Positions 11,418 through 22,034 of a stretch of DNA of 64,000 nucleotides are shown here, one piece after another (positions within the stretch are counted from its first letter, which is position 1; the number at the start of each line of letters is the position of its first letter). The notes under the pieces are model-generated. The model was not told where the DNA came from. It was given only the letters and a program-made list of their open reading frames with translations, and searched no databases. The stretch spans positions 18,860,056 to 18,924,055 of the forward strand of contig NC_133108.1 of assembly GCF_022965805.1 (NCBI RefSeq), in the 5' to 3' direction. Origin of the DNA: Primulina eburnea (Eukaryota; Streptophyta; Magnoliopsida; Lamiales; Gesneriaceae). The position numbers and the translations under genes were made by a program.

Positions 11418-12720
11418 AATTATTTTTGGGACGAACCGTATCTTAAAACACTAATACTTTAATATTTACGGAAAAATTTAAAATTTTCTTATTAAATAAT
11501 TTATTAAAAGTATATCTCTTAATATAAATTAATGGTCACCACACATACTAAAATAAAATTAATATTAAAACTCAATCATTTAAAATAAATAACCAGCATC
11601 CAATTAATCCTAAAATCCACAAATATAAAAATTTAATTTAGAAATATTCTAAAAGAATTTTAAATTTAATTTTCTTATCACCAATCCTAATAAATCAAAA
11701 TTCAGTGTAAATAGTTTAAAAACGTACGTAATAATATAACTTAAACGACAAGGTCCTCGGGTTTGCACTGCCATTATCCGAAGCCTCAAAACACCAAAAG
11801 CCGTGCACCAGCCTTCACGTGAGTCCCATTCTTGTGCAGCTGTAGTTTTCTGGTCCGACCATCTTCCCTAACCACCCAAACCATGCACCACCATATCTAG
11901 GCTCTCCCTAGGACCCTAGGACATGTACCAAACCACAACCACAAGCCTCTAAACAGGCAATGCACTGAACCGCACCAGCAAGACCATGACAGCCCCACCA
12001 TGAGACCAACTTCTATGCATTTGTAGTTTTATAGTTCCAGCCGCCTAGTTGCCATTCCAGACCATGAACCATCACTACAAGACTCATCCTAGGACCTAAT
12101 AAACTGCCAAAACCATAGCCAAGATCCCCAACCCTACCCCTTTCTCAAACCATAAGGCTGAAGCACCTACAGCCTTTCCACGAGACCCACTTCTGTGCAG
12201 CCATGAGTTTCTGGTTCCAGCGCTTTCTCTAGCCAACCAAGCCATGAACCACCTTAACTAGGGTCACCCTAGCACCCTACGACACCCCTAAAGCTTACCC
12301 ATAACCAGCAGCAATGCCCCAGGAGTCCTAGCCAAAGAACACACCAAACTTTTTGGAAGAAAAGTGAGTTCCATGCACAAATGCCAAAACTCGTTTTAAA
12401 ACCGTTTTGATTCATATTCAGCCATATAAAATTGTTTTTCATGCACTTTTATCATCAAATATAAATATATAACATGATTGATGTGTTAAAAAATTGTTTA
12501 GACATGCCTTTGCGTTAAAACACATGGATTATCGAATAACGACGCGAGGAAGAACAGAGGGCGGTGTGATGCATTTTCCTTGCTTCTAACGATTGAAAAT
12601 CCTTTAGAATAATGGGGTGATGTTTTGGTAATAGTGATTGCCAGAAGAAGGAGCTGAAAGAACCCAATTCACCAAGCTAGACTTACGTATTTTGTGTGTG
12701 GGTAGTGTGTGGCCGTGGGT
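11418..12720 (-). repeat. gypsy-type LTR fragment J, minus orientation
   Basis: No coding sequence. It shares the minus-strand block AACGCAAAGGCATG (about 12505-12520) with LTRs H, G and G', and the C-rich block typical of these LTRs (11750-12350). Its ends are not sharp. It lies directly upstream of the Athila-like LTR. Confidence 0.5.
11809..12350. repeat. three diverged tandem units of about 180 bp
   Basis: Units start at 11809, 11990 and 12170, each with CAGCC followed by a GAGxCCxxCTT-type segment and then GTTTTCTGGT, GTTTTATAGT or GTTTCTGGT. Each continues with an ACCATGxACCA block and a CCTAGxACC block. Spacing is 181 and 180 bp. Divergence is high, so the duplication is old. Confidence 0.7.
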
Positions 12721-12734
12721 ATTTTTTTTATTAT

Positions 12735-14078
12735 GTGAGTTTGAGGGTTGATAGAGGTAATATTTACGTGTTTTAATACATTGTGTTAGTCGTAGTTTGC
12801 ATCATTCTGGGTTATTTGGAGTCTATATTTTGTCTATTTCTTCTTATTTTATTACATTGATCACCGCTCACTTAACTATGTTATTGTGCAGAAAAATCAT
12901 TGGACGACAAGCTGGGGACAGAAGATGTCGCGCTTGACCGCCCAACATGAGTACCGCAAAAGAAATACCAAGCAGAAGACCTCGCACTAGGGCGGTCGAA
13001 CTTTAACGCCCCAGAGCGAGAGGCTGCGGAAGATACCAGTAGTACAGTAGATCGTGCGCTGGGGCGAGGAAACTTGACCATCCTAGCGCGAATCAGTTTC
13101 CTATTTGGATTTTATTCAATTTTTAAGGTGGAGGGCTAAAGAAAAAGACCTAGGCACGAAAAACAGACATTATTCAGCAGCGACCACAAGCCTTGGAGAG
13201 GATTTCACGCTTGGAGTTGAATATTTGAAGATTTCCTGGCGTCGTTCTTCGTGTTTTTCGTCAAATCTAGTATTTATAATTTAGTTTTTATCTTTTAAAT
13301 GTTTTTGTCTTTATTTCTACCATGAATTCTAGTAGCTAAACAAACATATTTGTGGCGATTTAAAGTGATCCTACCCCGAAATCTGATTTAGTTAATTCAT
13401 ATTTCAATTGTTGGTTTATTCTTAATGGTGTTACTGTTTTCATTATCATTATAAAAGAATAGATAACTTTAATAATAATCTTATATTGCAAGTGAGTTCG
13501 AGAGAATAGATTGTGATAGGAACGAGTTCCACAGTTCGTGGATCTACAATTTACATAGATATATGAAATTGGACACGCGCCGATAGTCATAGTTCATTTG
13601 GACGAAAACTAGTGGATTTCATAGATCGATAGGCGATTCACTCTAGATAAATAATTAAAGACATTTAGTTACTTCACTGAGTAGAACTAGTTTGGCACAG
13701 CTCGAGAGAGTGTGTTCAATTGAATATAAAATCCTGTCGGAAGCGTAAATCACTATCGAACGAATTGATAAATTAAGGAGGAGTTGGTGAACTGACATTC
13801 CCAGCAAATTCATTTTCCATTGAATTCTAATCAACCATTCTATAAAATATATCTCATTACTTAATTCCTGAAGCGTTTTATTTGCATGTTTATTTGAGCA
13901 CAGTAGTAATAAAAAACCATTCAAATTTCGTTGCTAAAGATTTGATAACTAGAAATAATAATTGTCAAATATAGTCTTCAGTGGAACGATACTCGTACTC
14001 GGGTACATTATACTATTACTTGAGCATACAAATCCGCATTTTTATTAAGGATTCCACATTGAAAGTTTTGCTCGATCA
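12735..14078 (+). repeat. Athila-like gypsy LTR (5' LTR, plus)
   Basis: The right end is set by the primer site that follows it: the LTR ends CTCGATCA at 14078. The left end is approximate because no matching 3' LTR with a clear border is present. It carries a degenerate paired GC-rich array at 12926-13091. Short minus-strand frames within it are not convincing genes. Confidence 0.65.
12926..13091. repeat. paired GC-rich motif array in the Athila-like LTR
   Basis: Degenerate pairs such as CGCACTAGGGCGGTCG...ACGCCCCAGAGCGAG and GTGCGCTGGGGCGAG...CATCCTAGCGCGA occur here. The layout matches the arrays of the chromovirus LTRs, with a motif closest to the GCCCGAGCGG family. Confidence 0.6.
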
Positions 14079-14084
14079 AGTTTT

Positions 14085-14103
14085 TGGCGCCGTTGCCGGG
14101 GAC
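14085..14103 (+). promoter_or_regulatory. primer binding site, tRNA-Asp type
   Basis: TGGCGCCGTTGCCGGGGAC lies six bases after the LTR end. This is the primer site typical of Athila-lineage elements, complementary to the 3' end of tRNA-Asp. Confidence 0.85.
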
Positions 14104-14187
14104 TGTTAATTCACAATTTTATTTAGCATTGTTTCATTTTTATTGAGTTAACACTCCATATTCTATTAGAGATATCTCTTCTAGTGC

Positions 14188-15605
14188 ATGCCAAAGTCAC
14201 TTGACGTGGAGCTTGAGCAGTTTGACCCTGAAATTGAAAGAACTTTCCGCATAAGAAGACAACAACAGAGACTGAAGGAACTGATAGAGAGGCACGAGCA
14301 CGAGCATGAGGAGGAACACCATGAAGATAGACATGTTGAGATGCCACACCGCATACCGATGCTAGAGTATGACCAGCCTTCTTTGGATGGTGCACGCCCC
14401 AGCATTGTGAGGCCTATTGTGTGTGCAAACCACTTCGAAATCAAGCCAACTATAATTCAGATGATTAAGAATACAATCCAATATGGAGGATCTGCAGTAG
14501 ATGACCCAAACACGCACATCGCAGATTTTCTTGAAATTTACGATACTTTTAAATTTAATAGAATTTATGATGATGCTGTTTGGTTGCGTTTATTTCCTTT
14601 CTCCTTACGTGACAAAGCTAAAACATGGTTAAATTGTTTGCCTGTAGGTTCGATCACCACATGGGAGGACATGGCGAAGGCATTTCTCATTAAATACTTT
14701 CCTCCATCCAAGACCATGAAGTTGCGGGCAGACATCACCATATTTGATCAATTTAATCAGGAGTCTTTATATGAGGCATGGGAGTGCTTCAAAGATCTAT
14801 TACGAAGATGCCCTCATCATGAACTGCCACTTGGTTTAGTCGTTCAAATCTTTTATTATGGCTTGCTTACTCCTAATCGTACTATGATAGATGTTGATGC
14901 TTGTTGGAACCCGTTGAGAAAAACTGCTGAGGAAGGATATGAGTTGTTGGAGGAGATGGCTGCTAGCAGCTATCATCCTCAATCTGAAAGGAACAACCAG
15001 CATAAAGGCGCAGGAGTCCACCAGGTAACTGACCTTTCTGCTATTACTGCACAACTTGATGTTTTGAACAGGAAATTGGACGTCTTGAATATGCGTGGCA
15101 CATCTATGCTTCTTCAAGAGATAATCTGTGATAAGTGTGGAGGTGAACACTTTGTGAATGACTGTCAAGATGACAATCCCTTCTATGTCCAAAACGAGCA
15201 CCAGTAAATCAAGTGGGAGTCCAAAACCGTCCAAGGAATGACCCGTATTCGAACACATACAATCCTGGATGTAGGCAACATCCCAACTTTTCATGGGGTG
15301 TCCAAAACAATCAAAATCAACCACAGGGAGGTCAACCGTATGGGAAACAACCAATGTACAGATCTTACCCTCCTAGAGAAGAAAAGTAAAATTTGGAGCA
15401 GATGATGTCTAAGTTCATCTTATCTACCAAAACCAGACTCCAAAATCAAGATGCGTCGATAAAGGGGCTAGAGAATCAGATTAAACAGTTAGCTAAGATG
15501 ATAGAAAGCAGAGAGCCGGGCACCTTTCCAAGTAACATAGAGACCAATCCAAAAGAGCAAGTGAAGGCCATCGAGTTGAAGAGTGGAAAAAATTTTAGAG
15601 TCTAG
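14188..15605 (+). pseudogene. Athila-type gag, broken
   Basis: The open stretch 14188-15207 (339 residues) is an Athila gag. It begins MPKSLDVELEQFDPEIERT and carries the diagnostic run LFPFSLRDKAKTWL, then SITTWEDMAKAFLIKYFPP and SLYEAWECFKDLLRRCPHH. A zinc-knuckle-like CDKCGGEHFVNDC lies near the end. Reading then shifts by one: the family-typical NTYNPGCRQHPNFSW continues in another frame at 15205-15385 and meets a stop. 15393-15605 encodes the gag tail with IKQLAKMIESREPGTFPSN. Protease, RT and integrase are absent. Gag normally builds the particle; this copy is dead. Confidence 0.9.
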
Positions 15606-15854
15606 AGGGACATAAAAAAATCAAGCACAAGTATTTTAAGTTTTGTCCAAATCCATTGAGAAACAAGGCCAAAATCGTCCCAAAATAGTAGTGTGTATCG
15701 TTGATCCTACACTGACACATGTTGGGAGAATGAGCATAATATTTTACTCAAACCTTAAAATGACATGAAACCAATTGGAGATGCAAGCCAATACATAGGG
15801 CGAAAATTTCCATGTTGCAATCTTTCATGAAACTACGTGCAGGGACAGAATGTT

Positions 15855-16036
15855 CGACGTCGGAGCGGTAAGATATTACCACCCGAGCGCCCCTGTACCA
15901 AAAATTCTGTATTTTTACAGACTGTTTCGCGCCCGAGCGGTAGAATATTACCGCCCGAGCACCGCCGCATGACATTTTCAATATTTTGAGAGAATGCTCT
16001 GCGCCTGAGTGGTTAGATATTACTGCCCGAGCGCCG
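15855..16036. repeat. paired GC-rich motif array, GCCCGAGCGG family
   Basis: Three pairs are present. The clearest is GCGCCCGAGCGGTA, a short A+T core, then TACCGCCCGAGCAC at 15930-15962. Each pair combines a direct CCCGAGC repeat with an inverted CGGTA/TACCG, so each could form a hairpin. Confidence 0.85.
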
Positions 16037-16080
16037 TTGGGTATATGAGATGATAAGTTTCGAATTTTCTAGACATCTAC

Positions 16081-16476
16081 TGTGAGGCCCTGGGCCGAAG
16101 AGGGCGGGGGGTGAACGCCGGTGCCATCAGTTGCACGGACAATGAGCGGCTCCTGGCAGGCTTCTAGGTGAAGGGAACATGAATGAACCGACCAAACGGG
16201 AATGAGAGGGATTCCGAGACTGGGCAATGTAATGGACTGAACAGTTGAAGAGGGCTTAAAAGATTTGATTGGTACTACTCATATCACGAAGGTGCATCTT
16301 CTTTTCGGTAGCTCATCACATAAGAACTCCAAAGTTAAGCGTGCTTGACTTGGGGCAATTTTGGGATGGGTGACCTCCTGGGAAGTTTCCTAGGGTGCGT
16401 GTGAGTGAGGACATAAGCACGCTGGAAAGACTCATCTTGGTACAGTGAGGACAGTCGTCAAATCTGGGGCGTTACA
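16081..16476 (+). repeat. Cassandra 5' LTR
   Basis: 396 bp, TG...CA ends, directly followed by the primer site. It contains the 5S-like block at 16311-16400. Confidence 0.95.
16311..16400 (+). promoter_or_regulatory. 5S rRNA-like internal promoter block, LTR 1
   Basis: AAGAACTCCAAAGTTAAGCG, GTGCTTG and GGGATGGGTGACCTCCTGGG follow the order and wording of plant 5S rRNA, including the A-box and C-box regions of the RNA polymerase III promoter. The stretch between them is changed (ACTTGGGGCAATTTT), so this is a derived copy and not a 5S gene. Confidence 0.9.
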
Positions 16477-16478
16477 AG

Positions 16479-16490
16479 TGGTATCAGAGC
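16479..16490 (+). promoter_or_regulatory. Cassandra primer binding site, iMet type
   Basis: TGGTATCAGAGC lies two bases after the 5' LTR, an exact match to the usual plant initiator-Met primer site. Confidence 0.95.
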
Positions 16491-16546
16491 CGACCTCTGT
16501 TAGTACGGTGTGGTTCGGGGACGAACCAAGCGGAAGCTGGTGGGCA

Positions 16547-16942
16547 TGTGAGGCCCGGGGCCGAAGAGGGCGGGGGGTGAACGCCGGTGCCATCAGTTGC
16601 ACGGACAATGAGCGGCTCCTGGCAGGCTTCTAGGTGAAGGGAACATGAATGAACCGACCAAACGGGAATGAGAGGGATTCCGAGACTGGGCAATGTACTG
16701 GACTGAACAGTTGAAGAGGGCTTAAAAGATTTGATTGGTACTACTCATATCACGAAGGTGCATCTTATTTTCGGTAGCTCATCACATAAGAACTCCAAAA
16801 TTAAGCGTGCTTGACTTGGGGCAATTTTTGGATGGGTGACCTCCTGGGAAGTTTCCTAGGGTGCGTGTGAGTGAGGACATAAGCACGCTAGAAAGACTCG
16901 CCTTGGTACAGTGAGGACAGTCGTCAAATCTGGGGCGTTACA
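16547..16942 (+). repeat. Cassandra 3' LTR
   Basis: 396 bp, about 98% identical to the 5' LTR, followed directly by the TCTAC target duplication. It includes a 5S-like block at 16777-16867. Confidence 0.95.
16777..16867 (+). promoter_or_regulatory. 5S rRNA-like internal promoter block, LTR 2
   Basis: Second copy of the 5S-like block. It differs from LTR 1 by G to A in the A-box region (AAAATTAAGCG) and G to T before the C-box (TTTTTGGATGGG). Confidence 0.88.
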
Positions 16943-18134
16943 TCTACACCATTGCACCAACTCAATTCACAGCAAACACATGTGAGAAAACAAGAACTCT
17001 TCCTCCAAGTGATATTTTTCTTCTTCTTCTTCCTCATCTTGATAATTCTCCATCACAAGAGCATCCTAGGGTTGTAATTATTCATCTCTTTAATGGTTGT
17101 TATATATATGTAGAGGACCATAAAGGGGTGAGTTTCACCTAGTATAGACATAGTGATTGGTTTATTGATGTATCTGACAGTGTAGGAGCGAGAAGCATCA
17201 TCTCAAACAAATATTCTTACGCTTGGACTGTAAGTTGGCATGTTCTTGAAGTAATAAATGCATAATATTAGGGATTTCAAAGATTTCCATTGATTATTGA
17301 TATATGTACATTGTTAGTATGTCATTGAGGAAAACATAGCACCATATTCCATTGTTATGTATTAAACATGAAAAAATTCATGAATATTGAAGATATGTGC
17401 TATGTCATGAACATGAACATGAAAATGAATGATTTTTATTTGATATATGGGCTTTTTGACATAATGGGTGGTTTTAAGTCAACCAAACCTATTGGTCAAT
17501 ATATGTTTATGGGTCGTGGGTTCGTCACAAGGCACCCTGACATCCAACACAGTAGTAGCTATATAATAAAGCAAGCACGGTAGTACGGTCAGCTAACGAG
17601 GCTCAAGTACAGGAATGAACATGAATATATTCAATGGTATGACATGATTTAAAGATTCATTGTTGATCATGACTTAACATGTATAATTCTTCGATGCATA
17701 TTGATACATATAAGTGCCAAATTATTGAGTTTTATAAACTCACGTAGCTCATGTATTACAGGATTAGAGAATGAAGATGCATAGGATGTCGGTTTGCCAA
17801 TGGATGTTTGTGACGTGCCTTACCTCGACAAGAACCCAGACGTCTTATTGTATATCTTCCACATATGTATTATAGTGGATTTTATGTCAAGGTTTGAAAC
17901 AAATTTCACGACGTTTATGACTATATGTATAATGATACAACGTATGTTTTTATATAAAAATATGATTATACGTATGTATAGATGTTGTTGCTTGTGTTTT
18001 TGTCTTATACAAAATGTAGGGACATCATGTCAAAATTTTTATAAAACGTCAAATTGATACCCCTTATTTGAATTGCTTCATGATATATGTATATCACTCA
18101 AACCCTATTTTGATAATGAGTATAGGTATCACTT

Positions 18135-18750
18135 GTAACGTCCGAAAAACCAACCTACGTAAATAACATGCATGCAAAATTGTTTTAATTGCTTAATTGT
18201 TTTATTTAATTGATTTTAAATGCTAGCATGATATTTATTATATGATGAAAAGCATGATTGCATGATTAAATGATAATTTGTGCTAAGATCAGTCGTAGAA
18301 CTCTGAAAATTGTTGTTAACTAAGAGTTTAAGTTTTGGCAGTGTTAAGTCCAAGCTGAAGTGGTCTGTACAATTTTTGAATCGATCAAAGTTTTTTAGTG
18401 CATATCCTATCTTTGTGTTAGAAGAAGTGACGTAGAGGTATTTAATTCTCCGAACATCCATAAATCTCTGTGTGTTATCATTTCAGTTAGTTATTCTATC
18501 TTTCAATCAGTTTATTTTTCCGCAACTGTTATCAGTTAAACTGATTGTTATTGACCGACAAGATTCTTGTATTAGTTTGTCACCAAACTGATACTTTACT
18601 ACGAAAAGATTTCATAATCTCCAAGTGTTTATTCAACCCCCCCCCCCCCCCACCCCCCTTTTCTAAACACTTTCCATCAAATAAATCGATCATAACACTA
18701 TCTCTTAGTCCATGCTTTTCTATAACTCAATAGAACAAGCACATACATTC
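18135..18750 (+). repeat. LTR fragments with poly-C tract
   Basis: The stretch opens with TGTAACGTCCGAAAAACC, a gypsy-type LTR start, followed by A+T-rich sequence. From about 18280 it resembles the end of a different (copia-type) LTR, with a run of about 16 C at 18637-18652 followed by ACCCCCC. No gene and no reliable borders. Confidence 0.4.
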
Positions 18751-19757
18751 AAAGAGTTCAAATATTTCAAAACAATAACAAGTAAGTATGTGGTTTTTGG
18801 GAAACTCAAGTTATATCTTACTCGAGTTATCTATCCCGGTTTAACATTGATTTATACTATTTTTTTCTCGCGGGGTTTGGCTTAAGCTCGTTCTTCTACC
18901 GGTTCTGAAGTTGAATTCTCGAGTTCGAAGCTTTCAATACCAATCTGGAATGACATTCGAGAAGTACAATATCACATTTATCTCAATGCAAGAATTGATT
19001 TGATCAATACTCAATCTAGTTAACTTTCGACGGCATAACGACGCAATCTCGAGATACCCCGAAAACTCAATATCAATAGATATCAATCACAATTCATAAT
19101 CAATAAATACAGGCTAAAATTCTCAAAATATGCATAGTCTCAATCAAACATAAGCTGGAAAACGATAACAATTGCATATGGTGTCCGTTCTTCGATCCAC
19201 TTTCAATTTTATGATTACCATAATTTCAAGAACACATAATATAAATCGAATTATAATTCTTCCAACACCAAGTTTTCGAACCCTACAGGAAAATAAGAAA
19301 ACTTACATCCCTACAAAGCTCTTGACGAAAGGAACACAGAACTATGCTCAGATTGAAAATCGGATGGCAGGATCTTGAAAAATCACAATTCTATGATTCA
19401 AGGGAGAAGCTTGAAGATTTCTATGGAAGTTCCTCGGTCTTCAAGCTGAAATTTTGAAGTGTAAATGAAAGTTGGTGTGTTGATATGCATGGCTATGCAT
19501 GTTGCTTATTTTTCATCCAGCACGTCTCGCGCATATGTGCGTCTAACACTGGCACATATGCTCGAGACCTACTGTCTCGGCGCAAAACAATTTTCCTGCT
19601 CACGCATATGCGCGCCTAGTCTGGCGCATATGCGCGAGACCTACTATCTCTGCGCTTATAATTTCATCTGCTCGCGCATATGCACGCCTCTTCTCACGCA
19701 TATGCGCGAGGTCTTCTACCTCGGCATTTGGCTGCTCGCGCATATGCGCGATGCGAA
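18751..19757 (-). repeat. truncated chromovirus LTR, minus orientation
   Basis: It is collinear with the internal part of the solo LTR at 20046-22008 and the gypsy A LTR: TGTGGTTTTTGGGAAACTC at 18789 matches 20810 and 25310, and CGACGGCATAACGACG at 19029 matches 21021 and 25508. The LTR start is missing. At the right it runs into the motif array and then directly into a gag start, so the proper LTR end and primer site have been deleted. Confidence 0.75.
19524..19752. repeat. paired palindrome array, CGCGCATATGCGCG family
   Basis: Seven copies of a CTCGCGCATATGCGCG-type palindrome. The first six form three pairs separated by about 10 bp, with conserved GAGACCTACT following the second member. 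Members vary by single bases (for example GCACATATGCTC). Confidence 0.9.
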
Positions 19758-19890
19758 GAACTGGTTCATCCCTGCAAGCATCTGAGTCTGCATATCTGGG
19801 GGTGGACGAGGAGGAGTGGCCCTCTCCCCATCCTGAGCTTCTCTGTCCTCATCGCCTGCTCCACGCAAAATCCTACGTCTATGAGGCATA
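19757..19890 (-). pseudogene. gypsy gag N-terminal stub
   Basis: From the Met at about 19889 the minus strand encodes MPHRRRILRGAG followed by a PPRPPPDMQTQMLAGMNQFF stretch, typical of the N-terminus of a plant chromovirus gag. After about 44 residues it runs into the palindrome array instead of the capsid domain. A deletion has joined gag to LTR sequence. The leader to its right (19891-20040) continues beyond the solo LTR. Confidence 0.7.
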
Positions 19891-20045
19891 CTGTTCCAAC
19901 AATTACCCAACACGTAAACCCAATAGGCATGAACATAATATTAATATCATAAGATGCACATAATTTAGAAATTAAACATGTACATCCTGAAATCATGACT
20001 TAATGCTTAATACATGAAATAATTTAAAATTTTAAAACTTACAGA

Positions 20046-22008
20046 TGTGGGGACCCGGGCTCTAACTCAATTCTGTTGGGATTTATTGGATCTTTTCTAA
20101 AAATATGGGTCAAAATTTTGCTTTTAACATTAAATCAAATGTATAAATAAAACAAGATATCTCTATTTTATTTCAACAAACATAATTACAAACATGTCTT
20201 GTTTCAACACTTATATATACAAACTAGTATTAACAATGTCCAAACATCTAGACACTAGTTCTTCTTCCACGCCCGTGATCACCACTCTATCAATCTCTCA
20301 TCCTCGTCGAGACCCAGATCCTGTCCCACCTGTTGCCATGCACACATACAAACACAACAACAGCCGGAAAGTCTGGTGAGAACAAATCCCAGTATAAAAC
20401 ATGTTATACATGCATATGCGCAATATAAATCATGAAGCACACTAACATGAATAAAAGCAATAGCAATGGATTCCATAATCTATGAAACCGAAGCAATATA
20501 AGCATGCAATTCAAATCAATTCATATCTTGACTCGACTCAAACTCTAACTCTAGGGATCCAGGTGTGAATAAGACGTCACTGTCTGTCACCTACGCTCCC
20601 AATCGAGGTAACGGTACGTCTTATTCCTAGACTTCGGTCCTGTCTGTATCGAATGTCTACAATCGGAGGAAGTCTGCTCCTATGCGTCGATACCACCGAA
20701 CATCTAGTAATTTGACAAATCTGTCAATGACTCTCCTATATTAAATGCTTGAATATAAATCTATATACAAAGCATAAACATAACACAATATAAACAATGA
20801 CTAGTATGTGATTTTGGGAAACTCGAATCAATTCTAATTCGAGTTGTATCTCCCCGAATTCACATGAATTATACCTTTCTTGCCGTTGGAATCAACCGAG
20901 ATCTTGAAGTCGAATATCAAATCTATCAATTCAATTCTGAAATGGAAATGTTGAGAGGTACCATATCGAAATACAACTCAAAGCAAGTCTTATAAAAATC
21001 ATATACAATCTCGGTATAAATCGACGGCATAACGACGTAATTTCTCGATACCGATCAACTCAATAACAATAATCAATACAAGAACGATACCATTAACTCA
21101 TAACCATCACAATCTATGTATCATATCTCACAATCTGCATAATCTCATACACATATATTCTGGAAAATCGTAGTACTCGCACACAATATCATTTCTTCAA
21201 TCCGGTTGCAAATATATGTATCTTGTAATTTCAAGAACAAATTCTAGAACTCAAATCATAATTCCTCCCATACATAAATTTTGAAACATACTGAAACGTA
21301 ATAAAACTTACATCCTTTCGAAGCTAGTGTTGAGAGGAACACGAATCTAACTTCGGATCAAAAATCGAATGGATAGATCTTTCACAATCAAATTCCTAAT
21401 CTATAAGGATTCTTGAGTTTCCTGCATATTTCTCTCGTTTTTGGCTGTGTTGCTGGCGGTCTGAAATGAACACATACACCTTAAGTATGCAAGTGAAAAC
21501 ACATGTCTCATTTTCCATATTGCACGTTGCACCGCGGGTGCGCTATACTTTAGACCGCTGGTGCGCTTAGCTCTCGGCACCACTTTTCATTTTCCAAAAT
21601 TTGACGACCGCGGGTGCGGTGTCCTTTGGAACGCGGGCGTGGTCTTGGTTCGTACCAAATTCCCTAACCTACTGGACATCAACCGTGGGTGCATTTCTTC
21701 TTAGACCGCAGGTGCGGTGACCATACTGTAAAAATAGCATACCCTACTGCCTCTTCACCGCGGGTGCGGTCCAACCATGAGTGCAGGTGCGGTCTTCCTT
21801 GCATTCAAAATTCTAGTTTTTCATGCCTTTTCCATATCTTTCCTACTCCCATCTCACTTAGTGCTTCTCAGTACATGTCATGCATACTCATATCTTCGAA
21901 TATCACATCAATGAAGACTAATAAATCTAGTTCCTTTACTTACATGTCATGCATTCTCATATCTTCGAATATCACATCAATGAAAACTAATAAATCTCAA
22001 GCCTTACA
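20046..22008 (-). mobile_element. solo LTR of a chromovirus, minus orientation
   Basis: This 1963-bp LTR starts TGTGGGGACCCGGGC and ends AAGCCTTACA, and a perfect 5-bp target duplication ACAGA lies at 20041-20045 and 22009-22013. No internal region or second LTR is present, so recombination between two LTRs has removed the element body. It is collinear with the gypsy A LTR and related to those of D and E. It lies in the leader of an older, truncated gypsy element. Confidence 0.93.
21529..21795. repeat. paired GC-rich array, ACCGCGGGTGCGGT family
   Basis: Eight copies in four pairs (for example ACCGCGGGTGCGCT, a 10-bp spacer, then CCGCTGGTGCGCT). It sits at the place in the LTR where gypsy A has the CGCGCATATGCGCG family instead. 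Confidence 0.9.
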
Positions 22009-22034
22009 ACAGACTTGAGGTGTGACTTCGTGAA

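Larger units (their letters stand above)
16081..16942 (+). mobile_element. complete Cassandra TRIM retrotransposon
   Basis: Two 396-bp direct repeats (16081-16476 and 16547-16942), each with TGTGAGGCCC...GGGGCGTTACA ends, flank only 70 bp of internal DNA. The internal part holds an iMet-type primer site and a purine-rich end (GCGGAAGCTGGTGGGCA). A perfect 5-bp target duplication TCTAC lies at 16076-16080 and 16943-16947. Both LTRs carry a segment resembling the 3' two thirds of plant 5S rRNA, the defining feature of the Cassandra family. It encodes no protein and would depend on enzymes of other elements. I count about 8 differences between its LTRs (about 98% identity). Overlapping short open frames are not genes. 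Confidence 0.96.
15606..18134 (+). repeat. LTR-like region (plus), split by Cassandra
   Basis: No gene is seen. After the tail of Athila sequence (to about 15740) comes LTR-like DNA with a three-pair GC-rich array at 15855-16036. A short TATATGA stretch lies near 16051, and then the Cassandra insertion. The host resumes at 16943 with TTCTTCTTCTTCCTC and AGGGTTG blocks. It ends with a region around 17720-17830 arranged like the 3' part of the gypsy C LTR (about 36660-36750). I infer a chromovirus-type LTR; its borders are not clear. Confidence 0.5.

Noticed and set aside
16311..16400. A genuine 5S rRNA gene
   Set aside because: Only the 3' two thirds resemble 5S, the middle is altered, and the block recurs at the same place in both LTRs of a Cassandra element.
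17368..18057. Small host genes in the region after Cassandra
   Set aside because: Short A+T-rich frames with no domain, splice pattern or codon bias; the surroundings look like an LTR.
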